This document shows, one piece after another, positions 55,883 through 63,955 of a stretch of DNA of 64,000 nucleotides; positions within the stretch are counted from its first letter, which is position 1; each line of letters starts with the position of its first letter. The position numbers were made by a program, and so were the translations under genes. Below the pieces are notes generated by a model that worked only from the letters and a program-made list of their open reading frames with translations, did not search any database and had not been told where the DNA came from. This DNA is from Niallia sp. NCCP-28. Lineage in GTDB: Bacteria; Bacillota; Bacilli; Bacillales; Cytobacillaceae. Location: assembly GCF_023168165.1 (NCBI RefSeq), contig NZ_BQYJ01000003.1, positions 62,001 to 126,000 of the forward strand. The letters run 5' to 3'.

Positions 55883-56026
55883 TTATGAATTATTTTTTTG
55901 TTCATAAATAGAAATAGCGTTTCTTAAAAGTGCTATATCAATTTGAATTTGTTTTTTAATAAGAAGACTATGGCATTGCTGATAATCATGTTCCAAACGC
56001 TTTAGTTCCTTTTTTATTAGCTGCAA
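55883..56026 (-). CDS. Small helical protein, 47 aa
   Basis: TTG 56026 with AGGAAGTG six bases upstream begins a charged helical protein (LIKKELKRLEHDYQQCHSLL and onward). No family recognised. It stands alone. Confidence 0.4.
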   Translation of the reverse strand: MQLIKKELKRLEHDYQQCHSLLIKKQIQIDIALLRNAISIYEQKNNS

Positions 56027-56507
56027 AGGTATCACTTCCTAGTAAGTAAGGTATTTCTATTCATTATGTATATCCTATTAACAATAAATAGAAACAACAT
56101 GTTAAAAGGTAATTATATACAGTTAAGTTTAAAAAATTCATAAATTATAAAAAAATTAAAAGGTAACTTGTAGCACATAAGGATAACTGAGTGTAGAAGG
56201 GAAGAGATGATCGATAACAAAGGATATTCGCCGTATTGAATTTTACAAGAGAAAAGCAAAAGAGTTGGAATCTCTTCATCCAAACTTACGGGATGCTCGC
56301 TGGAGCTAAAGATGTATTCGGCTGATGAATTATAAAGTTGCTATGCATCGATCATTTAAGTAGTTAAGTAAGTAGTTTTGCTCTCCTTTCCTTCTGGAAG
56401 GGAGAAAATCTAATAGTTCAAGTAGAAATTATTAAGGAAGCACTTTAATTTAGTGCTTCCAGACAAAGAGTAAAAAATGATTGTTTTTATAGGAGATGTT
56501 AGTATCC
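56027..56507. other. Gene-free stretch with a relic frame
   Basis: An open fragment reading DIRRIEFYKRKAKELESLH at 56222-56310 lacks a proper in-frame start (an upstream ATG at 56210 is out of frame by one). Nothing else is supported. Confidence 0.3.
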
Positions 56508-56609
56508 TCAGCCCATATAAGATGCACCAATGATAATTAGCAAAATAAATAAAACAACAATTAGAGTAAAGCTCATGTTGTTTCCTCCGCCATTTTCGTA
56601 ACCTGACAT
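56508..56609 (-). CDS. YjcZ-family sporulation protein, 33 aa
   Basis: This tiny gene has AAAGGAGGTG just upstream of two in-frame ATGs (56615 and 56609). The product has a Gly-rich head (SGYENGGGNN) and a single hydrophobic helix (MSFTLIVVLFILLIIIGASY), the hallmark of YjcZ-type sporulation proteins that abound in Bacillaceae. It is monocistronic. Function within the family is unclear; it is a membrane peptide made in sporulation. Confidence 0.8.
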   Translation of the reverse strand: MSGYENGGGNNMSFTLIVVLFILLIIIGASYMG

Positions 56610-56761
56610 AAACATGTCACCTCCTTTAACTGAGCTAATAACATTTTATGTTGGTTATCAGTTATTGAAAGGGACAAACATGCATTAACAGATATAAAAG
56701 GCAGAGTAATTATCATTAAGCCACTTAGACAACAACTGTGACATAAAGTAGTGCCATGAAG

Positions 56762-57176
56762 TTAATGAGCAGTGTATTTGGTTAATTGTTCAAATTCCTT
56801 ATCTGAGACATATCGATGCTTGTTGGAAATCAAACTATATTTAGTGCCGTTTTTCCCAGATATACGAATAGTCATACAAATTAGCTTAGGGGGATTAATT
56901 GCTCCTTCCTATCCGATTACTCGTAAGGAAACATCGTATGAATCATTTTGAATATCTCTTGAAATTTTTTCAATCTTACTAAAAGTGAATAATTGATTAT
57001 CGCTATGTTTTTGCATAATCTCAAGTATGGTTCCACCAAGATATCTTAGAAAAGAGGATTCTATTATAGAGGGCGGTTGATTTTGAGGAATTCTTTCTGC
57101 TTTGACTTTTGCACTTGTAACACTAGTATACGAAAAGAAAATAATAAGAAAAAGGATAGTTAGTTTTTTCGTTCAT
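56762..57176 (-). pseudogene. DUF3888-like exported protein, frameshift and stop
   Basis: After AAGGAGA and ATG 57176 the frame shifts by one, then reads a signal peptide (TKKLTILFLIIFFSYTS) and a domain with SSFLRYLGGTILEIM and FTFSKIEKISRDIQNDSYDVSLRVIG. A TAG at 56909-56911 interrupts it before EGAINPP and MTIRISGKNGTKYSL. The ending KEFEQLTKYTAH closes at 56762. Layout suggests the DUF3888 family, moderate certainty. Confidence 0.55.
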
Positions 57177-57314
57177 ATGTCTCCTTGTAATAATGGCTTG
57201 TCTTATTTTTTATCAGAAGTTAGTTTTTATCCTAATAAGAGTGAGTGAAGTGTGAAAGAAGCGATTGGAGTAAATAATATAATAACTACGGACTTATGAA
57301 AGGAGAACGATTTA

Positions 57315-57413
57315 TTGTTGGAAGGTGTACCGGTTTATATGATACCTGTCGGATTAACATTTGTTGTTCTTCTATTAGGTTTTATATCTAGTGTTAAAAA
57401 AGATGACGAATAA
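57315..57413 (+). CDS. Single-helix membrane peptide, 32 aa
   Basis: TTG 57315 has AGGAG nine bases upstream (57318 is an alternative). The peptide is one hydrophobic helix (VYMIPVGLTFVVLLLGFI) with a charged end (SSVKKDDE). It may be real, given the ribosome site, but no family is recognised. Confidence 0.4.
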   Translation: MLEGVPVYMIPVGLTFVVLLLGFISSVKKDDE

Positions 57414-57624
57414 GAAATTTCAAGCATAGCTAATGAACAGTCCAAAAAACTTTGCAACAGGAAAGAAGAGTAATGAACTATTACTCTTCCAATGATTTGA
57501 AGTTTTTCCTTCTGCTGATGTAATGAGCCATTAGATAGATAAAGTACTGTATAAAAAAAGAATAAATGTAATTCCATTTTACCAAAGGAAGAGCAATGAT
57601 GGAAAAGATAGAAAATATAAGGGC

Positions 57625-57992
57625 CTAAATAAAAGGGTGCATTTTTGGTTTGATTTGTAAGAGAAACATTACAGTGATGGGTAGGGCGAAAAAACTAAAT
57701 GGGATGTAATTTGAAACAGCTGGATAATCTTCGTAATCATACTTCCATTTACCAAAAAAAGTTCCAACATAGTCTAAACTTGCTGATGCTAATGCAACGA
57801 AGAGACCTGCAAAGCGGAATCGATCTGCACTTTCTCTATTGCGGTATTTAATCCAAAGTCTTAAAGGAATAACTATTAAACAAACGCCTATCCACCATCG
57901 CCATGAGAATAATGAATGCTCTTTCCAAGAAATACCTGTTCATTTAGTTTTACTGTTTTATTATAGAATTCAGCAAAATTTTGTGTTTTCAA
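57625..57992 (-). pseudogene. CBO0543-like membrane protein, two frameshifts
   Basis: Reading across frames gives WWIGVCLIVIPLRLWIKYRN, FAGLFVALASASLDYVGTFF, KWKYDYEDYPAVSNYIPFSF and LPITVMFLLQIKP, a complete CBO0543-like architecture. Shifts near 57900 and 57750 break it. TTG 57992 with GAGGTG upstream was the probable start. It is on the opposite strand to most of its intact relatives further right. Confidence 0.6.
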
Positions 57993-58156
57993 TGTTGCAA
58001 TTCACCTCATTATTTAAAACATAAAATTAATATTCTATATCATTAGAAATTTATTCATTTATATAAATAACAAAGGTAAATAGGTTAAGAAACAAAATGA
58101 TAGAGATCTTGCTAAGAAATTCTTATTAAAATAGCATTCTTTTTTAGTGGATTGAA

Positions 58157-58660
58157 TTAATCAGTCCATTTGTATAGCTCGTATTCAATTTTGTCCAGTT
58201 TACTTGTCCAACGTAGTCCTGACAGTTCAGGAAGCAAAGATCTATAATCTCCCCAGTTTAAAATATGAATATTTTGGATTTCTAATTCTGCAAGTGAAGA
58301 GATGCTTTTTGAATTATATGCAGGTTTATGTACGTAAATTAACAATCTTTCTGCTAAATCAATTTCTTTAGACCAAGTTTCAAGGGAAGGAGTTTTAGAT
58401 CCATGTAACCTTCCGACGTAAACTTTAATGTTATTAGAATCATTGGTATTAATCCAATCTTCTTGTGAAATTCTTTTACCTAAAGTTTGTCGATCTGCTT
58501 TACCAATATAAATTAAAACATCGTTACCGTAAACTGGGTGTTTACCATAAATTTGATAAATACCATAGTCAGATTCTTCATTTGTAAGGTTAGGGAGCTC
58601 TTTTAATCCAAATGGACCTTCCCACTCAAGGTTAATTAATAATGTTTGAGATAATTCCAT
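58157..58660 (-). CDS. GIY-YIG-like nuclease domain protein
   Basis: A 167-residue protein from ATG 58660 (GGTGG upstream); the longer frame to 58822 adds an unlikely leader. The motif GIYQIYGKHPVYGNDVLIYIGKA matches the GIY-x-n-YIG core, and LGKRI supplies a candidate Arg. Other blocks are KVYVGRLHG and AERLLIYVHKPAYNSK, where the Glu and Asn could complete the active site. GIY-YIG proteins cut DNA as homing, repair or restriction nucleases. Here it is a stand-alone single domain without a DNA-binding unit. The exact role is unknown. Confidence 0.7.
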   Translation of the reverse strand: MELSQTLLINLEWEGPFGLKELPNLTNEESDYGIYQIYGKHPVYGNDVLIYIGKADRQTLGKRISQEDWINTNDSNNIKVYVGRLHGSKTPSLETWSKEIDLAERLLIYVHKPAYNSKSISSLAELEIQNIHILNWGDYRSLLPELSGLRWTSKLDKIEYELYKWTD

Positions 58661-58790
58661 ATATAAGCCACCATTCATTAGTTTATAAAAGAATTTTATC
58701 ATGAAAATAAAGGAGAAGTTTGGAGGATTAAGAAGAATATGGACAGTAACTGAGAATGAATAAGAAATGCAAGGTAGGAAGTGCTTAACA

Positions 58791-58892
58791 GTGATTATTG
58801 ATAGCTGTCCAGATTGTAGCAAGGAAATAATTGATTATAAGATAATTCCTAAAGTATTATGTGAAAAATGCGGTATGTATATGGATGCTTAG
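58791..58892 (+). CDS. 33-aa zinc-ribbon-like peptide
   Basis: GTG 58791 starts a peptide with two CxxC pairs (DSCPDCSKEI, LCEKCGMYM), the layout of a small zinc ribbon. The AGGTAGGA upstream is 12 bases away, so translation is uncertain. It is divergent from the GIY-YIG-like gene. Confidence 0.45.
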   Translation: MIIDSCPDCSKEIIDYKIIPKVLCEKCGMYMDA

Positions 58893-58907
58893 GAACAAGA
58901 ATACAAA

Positions 58908-58937
58908 TAAAAAAGCTAGGATTTCTCCTAGCATGAT
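58908..58937 (-). terminator. Minus-strand terminator
   Basis: GCTAGGA/TCCTAGC stem with T6 on the minus strand, right behind the pseudogene ending at 58938. Confidence 0.75.
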
Positions 58938-59186
58938 CTACATTTCTTTGGATATTGTTAGTTCACTTATTGTGTGTGCTAATGATTTACAGTTTCCATC
59001 ATACATGTGGAAATTTAATGAATGTATGAGATGATTCACTTTTTGTTCAAATTCATCAAGAGCATTTAATTCTGTAGACCAATGAATTTATGGAATAGAT
59101 ACAATAAATCGATTATCTTGAGTTTTTATGATAAAGATATCAGCATTCCTATGTAAAACATCTAATTTTTTCTGTAAATATTTCAT
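58938..59186 (-). pseudogene. Small phage-type gene with an in-frame stop
   Basis: ATG 59186 has AAGGA upstream. The frame reads KYLQKKLDVLHRNADIF, meets a TAA after FIVSIP, and goes on in frame as IHWSTELNALDEFEQKVN to a TAG at 58938 (83 codons in total). Both flanks carry terminators. No family recognised. Confidence 0.55.
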
Positions 59187-59241
59187 GAAAATCAATCCTT
59201 TAAAAAAATTATACTTGAAGGAAATGAATAGAACAACGAAT

Positions 59242-59272
59242 AAAAAAGCCGGGATTGCTCCCAGCTTTTTTA
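59242..59272. terminator. Bidirectional terminator
   Basis: AAAAAAGC.GGGA/TCCC.GCTTTTTT. Confidence 0.75.
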
Positions 59273-59368
59273 GTTATCGGTACTTAAATTATAACATGGG
59301 AGTGATCCTGAATGTGCTTGAAATACTTAACAATTGATCCTAGTACAATGCGCCTGGAAATTGATAAA

Positions 59369-59470
59369 ATGGTTGGAAACAGTCTTATTCTATAATAGTT
59401 TATCCAATTCTTTTTATGTATTCTAATGGTGTTTGATAATCTTGCAGTAAGATGTATTAAAAAGAGTTAG
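59369..59470 (+). pseudogene. 3' fragment of a CBO0543-like gene
   Basis: About 100 bp matching the 3' end of the gene at 61536-62000 (around 61884-61985), including TGGTTGGAAACAG and TTCTAATGGTGTTT, with frameshifts. It shows that this gene family has been duplicated and lost here. Confidence 0.65.
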
Positions 59471-59575
59471 GAATAAAAACAATTATTTACTACGCAGTAG
59501 TATTTTTAATACTTTTTGTGTAATTTTCTCCAAGAGGGAAATAATAAATTTAACTTTTCCTATAGGTGATTTAAT

Positions 59576-60055
59576 ATGAGTATTGAGAGATGGATATTAA
59601 TTGGAATTTTGGTATTAAGTATACTTGTAATTTATATACTGGTTCCTAAAGATAAAGCTAAAGATGCCTGGGTTTTATTTTTATCTCTCCAGGTAATTAC
59701 TTGGCCTGCAGGGTTATTAGCAGTTGAAATAGGATTGATTGAATATCCTATCCAATTACTTCCTGTTGCAAATGAGTTTAATAAGTCAAGTTTCTCTTTT
59801 GAGTTTTTTCTTTTTCCGGTAACCGCAATTATATTTAGCTTGTACTTTCCAAAAAAATTTAATAAGATGGGGAAATTTTTATATTATTTGATTTTTGCAG
59901 GGTTTTTTACCTGCCTTGAAGTAATTCTTGAACGTCATACAGGTCTAGTTGAATATCATGGTTGGAAAGGGTATTGGACTTTAATAACTGTTATAGCTTC
60001 TTTATTTATTAATCATAGTTATTATATTTGGTTTAGAAAAGGAATTAAAACTTGA
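59576..60055 (+). CDS. CBO0543-like integral membrane protein, 159 aa
   Basis: Five hydrophobic helices. Pattern elements shared with the neighbouring paralogues are an aromatic/proline-rich middle (FFLFPVTAIIFSLYFPKK), LEVILERHTGLVEYHGWKG and a basic end (WFRKGIKT). I assign it to the CBO0543 type of small membrane proteins common in Bacillus and Clostridium, with function unknown. It is co-translated with the next paralogue (stop and ATG share a base). Confidence 0.6.
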   Translation: MSIERWILIGILVLSILVIYILVPKDKAKDAWVLFLSLQVITWPAGLLAVEIGLIEYPIQLLPVANEFNKSSFSFEFFLFPVTAIIFSLYFPKKFNKMGKFLYYLIFAGFFTCLEVILERHTGLVEYHGWKGYWTLITVIASLFINHSYYIWFRKGIKT

Positions 60056-60525
60056 TGAAAAAGGAACTTTTCATATTAATAATATCTTGGACTGCTTTAT
60101 TATTTTTATTGATTAAATATATACCAAAAGATAGTAGAAGGTATTTTCAGATTGTATTTTTGTTTGGACAAGCAATTGCATGGATTTTCGAATATAGCCA
60201 AGTTGTATTTGGATTACTAGAATTTCCTTATAGAGAATTTGAAATCGCAACAAAAATGAGTTTTTCTCTTCATTATGTAGTATTACCGACGTTCGGAGTT
60301 TTCTTTATACTATTATACCCCCTGAATAAAAGCAGGAAGAGAGTTGTAATTCATTATTTAATCTTTGGGATGGCTTCACCTACTTATATTTATTTTTTAG
60401 AAAATTATAGTTCGCTTATACACTTTATTAAATGGAATTGGCTTATTGCAGTTTTTGTTAATTTTATTATTTTATATATAATTCAGAAGTTTGCATTTTG
60501 GTTTAAGAAAGGTTTACTTCATTGA
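60055..60525 (+). CDS. CBO0543-like integral membrane protein, 156 aa
   Basis: It starts at ATG 60055, overlapping the preceding stop. Five hydrophobic helices in the same order as its neighbour, with ALLFLLIKYIPKDSRRYFQIV at the start, VLPTFGVFFILLYPLNK in the middle and a basic end (FWFKKGLLH). It is a tandem paralogue of the gene at 59576. Function unknown. Confidence 0.6.
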   Translation: MKKELFILIISWTALLFLLIKYIPKDSRRYFQIVFLFGQAIAWIFEYSQVVFGLLEFPYREFEIATKMSFSLHYVVLPTFGVFFILLYPLNKSRKRVVIHYLIFGMASPTYIYFLENYSSLIHFIKWNWLIAVFVNFIILYIIQKFAFWFKKGLLH

Positions 60526-60689
60526 TTGAGAAAAATTGAAAAATATTATTATTTATAGATATACCAGAGTAGTGGATGCTGCGGTGCAACAACTGAAAAA
60601 GGAAACACCTCCTTGTCTGTCGAATATTAGGAAAGACAGTGGGATAAAAAAATAAAGACAACTGCATAAGTCCAAAACTGAAAGAGGGA

Positions 60690-60743
60690 GGACACTGATA
60701 TAAACGGCATTTCTAGGCTGTTTTATCGGTGTCCGTTTTTTTA
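60690..60743 (+). terminator. Long terminator-like hairpin
   Basis: GGACAC.GATA.AAAC.GC pairs through most of its length with GC.GTTT.ATC.GTGTCC, then GTTTTTTT. No gene ends just before it, so it may belong to a decayed gene or a small RNA. Confidence 0.6.
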
Positions 60744-60840
60744 TCTTAAACTAGTTGGTGTGAATAGAAGAATAGATTTTCAATTAGATGCAATAGATCG
60801 TGAAGCAACTAGAAAAAAACGTAGAAAGTGCTATCGTATG

Positions 60841-60943
60841 AGAAGAGGATATGCATGATGCATTTGCGAAGGATGCGTGTAAAAAAGATATCAAAATCTC
60901 AACGTGGTTTAACATCAAGATGAAAGCATGCATTAAAGAATAA
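60841..60943 (+). pseudogene. Relic of the small RHH-like gene
   Basis: Reads EEDMHDAFAKDACKKDIKIS then TWFNIKMKACIKE-stop, aligning with the gene at 42159-42332 (KIKISTWINIQMK). The 5' part is scrambled and there is no start codon in frame. Confidence 0.7.
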
Positions 60944-61058
60944 AATATCAATAGTTACTAATAATACTTTTAATAAGAGGAAGAATTATTTAAGTTTTCA
61001 GATTCTAATACAGTTAAATTATTATACGGCAAAGCATGTTAGAAGAGGAAATGAATAG

Positions 61059-61337
61059 ATGAGAACAAATAATCAAGATAAGATGTTTATAAAGCAAAAC
61101 TATATCTTATATGGGCAGGAACTCGGATTACATATAGAAATAGCTGAATTTTTGTATGAAAATCTTAAAAGGACTGTTCCTAAGTTTGACAGGCGTTACT
61201 ATGAACTTAATGCCCGTCTTTGGAAAAGATGCAAAATTAATACTGTTGAACAGGCAGCAAAACAATTCCAAATGGATGAAAAAAGGCGCATAAAGGGGAT
61301 AGAAGAGTTTAAAAGGAAGAAAAACAGGATTGAATAA
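61059..61337 (+). CDS. Uncharacterised basic protein, 92 aa
   Basis: ATG 61059 with AGAAGAGGA nine bases upstream. The product is helical and very basic (FDRRYYELNARLWKRCKINTVEQAAKQF, then MDEKRRIKGIEEFKRKKNRIE). No family recognised. A DNA- or RNA-binding role is possible from charge only. Confidence 0.55.
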   Translation: MRTNNQDKMFIKQNYILYGQELGLHIEIAEFLYENLKRTVPKFDRRYYELNARLWKRCKINTVEQAAKQFQMDEKRRIKGIEEFKRKKNRIE

Positions 61338-61442
61338 GAGTATTTTTCTATATCGTTTTATAATGTATATTGCTGTGGCACTAGTTGCAAAATTAATCAT
61401 GAACGCATTTATTAAATTATCTAAAATTGAAGAGTTTTGTAG

Positions 61443-61470
61443 GCACTCAAAATAAATCGAGTGCTTTTTA
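61443..61470 (+). terminator. Terminator after the 92-aa gene
   Basis: GCACTC/GAGTGC stem followed by TTTTTA. Confidence 0.7.
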
Positions 61471-61535
61471 TTATCTAATAAGTGATTTTAGGAAAGGATA
61501 AGTATATATCAAATATTGTAGATGGGAGTACAGCA

Positions 61536-62000
61536 ATGTTATTTCTTATCATTACAGTTATAGTTTTTAATTTAATAGCTTATTTTATACCAAAACGTAT
61601 AAGTCCTATTGAATTACTTGCTACTACTCTATTTGCTTCGTACTTACAAATTCTTACGGATGTTTATTTGGGCTTAAAGTATCACTTATATGGGTATTTT
61701 GATAAAGGTGTTGATTGGGACACTTTACTATATATTTTTGGAATATACCCAGCGATTAATGTAATATTTTTAAATTACTATCCTTACGGGAAAACGTTAT
61801 ACAAGCAGGCTATTTACATTTTATGTTGGAGTATATTAGCCATGGTATATGAAACAATTTTTATTTGGAGTGGAACATTTTATTTAAATGGTTGGAAACA
61901 GGATTATTCCGTAATCGTCTATCCGATTCTTTATACTATTCTAATGGTGTTTCATAGTGTTACAATAAGATGCATTAAAAAAAGCAAAGAAAATAAATGA
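61536..62000 (+). CDS. CBO0543-like integral membrane protein, 154 aa
   Basis: I start at ATG 61536 (GGGAG seven bases upstream), which gives 154 residues, the same length as the convergent paralogue at 62109. The longer frame from GTG 61482 lacks a ribosome site. Five hydrophobic helices; shared pattern elements are ILTDVYLGLKYHLYGYFDKGVDW, FLNYYPYGKTLYKQ and FYLNGWKQDYS. Function unknown. It has a partial copy at 59369. Confidence 0.65.
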   Translation: MLFLIITVIVFNLIAYFIPKRISPIELLATTLFASYLQILTDVYLGLKYHLYGYFDKGVDWDTLLYIFGIYPAINVIFLNYYPYGKTLYKQAIYILCWSILAMVYETIFIWSGTFYLNGWKQDYSVIVYPILYTILMVFHSVTIRCIKKSKENK

Positions 62001-62074
62001 TTGTATTTGTTGAGTAAATAAGTTGGGAATTTATTGCACATAGTAATATTTATGACTTCTCCATTTATGTACTG

Positions 62075-62108
62075 AAAACACCCTTCTTATAGTAAGAAGG
62101 ATGTTTTG
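62075..62108. terminator. Bidirectional terminator between convergent paralogues
   Basis: AAAACA.CCTTCTTA/TAAGAAGG.TGTTTT with a very short loop. Confidence 0.85.
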
Positions 62109-62573
62109 CTATTTCTCTAATTTTATAATCAGGCGAAAATACTTAATTAAAATATATAATAAGAGAGGATTCAATAGGGCGGAATACCACCATTTCCACC
62201 AGCCATAATGAAAATATCCCCATGGTGCGGGTAACAATGCTATAAATTCATATACAATGAATAGTATGTTCCAAATAATAATTGCACCCATTTTTTTATA
62301 CAAAGACTTTTTTAAAGGGTAAAAGTTGAGAAAGAGGATATTAACAGGTGATACTAAAAATATCAAATAAATTAATGAAATCCATTCGATTGATTTTGTG
62401 AAATACCAATAACCTTCATATTTAATATCAATGAATATATCAAAAATAGTTTGAAAGGCAATAGTAAAAACATAAATATGTAAAGTTTGATTCTTATTAA
62501 GCTTTTTATTCAATTTAAAAGCAAGAAAATTAAAAATGATAATAGCAAGTAAAAGTCCAATCAAAAAAATCAA
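62109..62573 (-). CDS. CBO0543-like integral membrane protein, 154 aa (reverse)
   Basis: Convergent with the previous gene and of equal length. It has the same elements in the same order: FDIFIDIKYEGYWYFTKSIEW, FLNFYPLKKSLYKKMG and YFHYGWWKWWYSALLNP. The start is probably one of two TTG codons (62573 or 62564) after AGGGAG. Function unknown. Confidence 0.6.
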   Translation of the reverse strand: MIFLIGLLLAIIIFNFLAFKLNKKLNKNQTLHIYVFTIAFQTIFDIFIDIKYEGYWYFTKSIEWISLIYLIFLVSPVNILFLNFYPLKKSLYKKMGAIIIWNILFIVYEFIALLPAPWGYFHYGWWKWWYSALLNPLLLYILIKYFRLIIKLEK

Positions 62574-62808
62574 ATCTCCCTATATAAAACTAAAATAATA
62601 TTTATATAATTTTAGTTTTATTGTATCAATATATGGAAAAAATTCCTATTAGTAAATATTTACAAATGGCAGTTTTCTATATGAAATTAAAAAAATATGT
62701 ACATTTTGTGAACTAATAGGTATATGGACCTGATAAAAAGAACCTAAAGTCAATCGTTTCTTTTAAAAAATAAGGAACCCAACTCTTTATAGGAAACCCT
62801 TTGGGAGC

Positions 62809-63210
62809 ATTTTAAAAGAAGAATGATTTATATGAAGTTTATAAAAACTTAATTATTTAAGATGGTGTTCTTTCTACTATAAATCAAACAGAAGAAACTT
62901 ATAAGGAAGCTTTATTTCAATAGCACCGGAGATTAAAGCAACATTGTCGCATATGCAGGAATTAAAGGGCAAATTTATCACGCCTCAACGGGTTTTTGAC
63001 CCTCACCTGAGGGAGTGTAAGAGAAAACGAGAAATTTAGTTGGGGAGAAACTTGCCCATAAAAGCCTGATTGGTTCCACTAACAATCAGCGGAGGACGTG
63101 GAAAACCCTCACTGATTAAAGTTTTACTTTATCCTGCGTGATATGTGGAACATTTATTCAGAGCATAAATTCACATTAGAAAATATAAAGGTTTAATCAT
63201 TTATAAAAGC
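62809..63210 (+). pseudogene. Decayed copy of the 196-aa prophage right-end gene
   Basis: Bases 62809-62979 align with 51030-51220 of the gene at 50766 (CATTTTAAAAGAAGAATGAT, ATCAAACAGAAGAA, GCAGGAATTAAAGG), and 63140-63190 align with its continuation (GAACATTTATTCAGAGCA, TTCACATTAGAAAATATA). Many indels and stops are present. A dispersed repeat sits between the halves. The area 62574-62808 holds only related relics, including TTTTGTGAACTAATAGG (counterpart of 48386). Confidence 0.75.
62980..63133 (+). repeat. Dispersed repeat, copy 3, inserted in a gene relic
   Basis: 154 bp present here and absent from the homologous gene at 51225. The insertion is bounded by TTTATC (62974-62979 and 63128-63133), as a target duplication would give. 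The repeat core (63041-63132) aligns with copy 2 at 31653. It contains a CTGATTG/CAATCAG hairpin. Confidence 0.65.
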
Positions 63211-63541
63211 AGCTAGGAAAAATATTAATAAAGTTTGCTAAAAGATATAGTTTATTGAGTTTTTATGTCTAATGAAGGGGAAGATTAGTTAGGCAGATAC
63301 TAAAAAAACTTAATTAATTTATTTAATTGTTAAAATGAGATAAAGGTGATAGAGAAGATGAGCAGGAAAATATAGTATAGACGCTTTTCAAAACGCAACG
63401 GAATCGTGAAAAAGTGATACTAATCTGTTTTCTGAAGAAATGAAATGGAGTGATTTTGTGCAAAATCTTATCTGTGCTGCTATTGGACAATTAAAATTAA
63501 CAAGATATTAATAAAAATATGATAGATGGAGGTACTATATT
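63211..63541. other. Gene-free stretch upstream of the VOC gene
   Basis: 331 bp, AT-rich. A 17-codon frame from GTG 63459 is too short to support. Nothing else seen. Confidence 0.4.
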
Positions 63542-63955
63542 TTGAACTATATTTTAGACCATGTGGGAATCGCAGTCAGAAGTATTGATGGTGCTCTACC
63601 CTTTTACCTTAATGTATTAAATGGTAGTTTGGAGGATCGTTATACAAGTGATACTCCAGGTGTTGAAGTACATGTGGCTGTTGTTAGAACCGCTGATAAA
63701 GTAATTGAGTTATTGGAACCAACTAACAAGAATTCACCAATGGCACGTTTTATAAAACAAAGGGGAAAAGGTGTACATCATATTGCATATCGAGTCGACA
63801 ATTTAGAGGTTGCCATACAGGAATCGATTAAAAATGGGATTCGTTTTCTAGAGAATACACGCCGTACCAATTTGCGCGGAAGAAGACTAATATATATTAA
63901 TCCCGCTTCGACTGATGGAACTTTAATTGAGCTTTGTGATTATTTAAAGAGTTAA
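63542..63955 (+). CDS. VOC-family protein, methylmalonyl-CoA epimerase-like
   Basis: A 137-residue glyoxalase-fold protein starting at TTG 63542 with GGAGGT eight bases upstream. Two betaalphabetabetabeta modules are visible. Metal ligands of the methylmalonyl-CoA epimerase type are present: H in LDHVGIAVRS, E in DKVIELLEPTNKNSPMARFI, H in GKGVHHIAYRVDN and E in TLIELCDY. The SPMARFIKQRGKGVHHIAY stretch fits the epimerase subgroup better than glyoxalase I. The expected partner, a methylmalonyl-CoA mutase, is not in the window. This marks the return to ordinary chromosomal genes. Confidence 0.75.
   Translation: MNYILDHVGIAVRSIDGALPFYLNVLNGSLEDRYTSDTPGVEVHVAVVRTADKVIELLEPTNKNSPMARFIKQRGKGVHHIAYRVDNLEVAIQESIKNGIRFLENTRRTNLRGRRLIYINPASTDGTLIELCDYLKS

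Larger units (their letters stand above)
60526..61058. other. Gap with relics of the prophage
   Basis: 533 bp. It contains TATACCAGAGTAGTGGATGC at 60559 (counterpart of 43068), a long terminator hairpin and the RHH relic. No intact gene was found. Confidence 0.5.

Noticed and set aside
59128-59337. 69-codon + frame
   Set aside because: Antisense to the small broken gene at 58938-59186 and crosses a terminator hairpin.
63459-63512. 17-codon frame before the VOC gene
   Set aside because: Too short and without conservation evidence.
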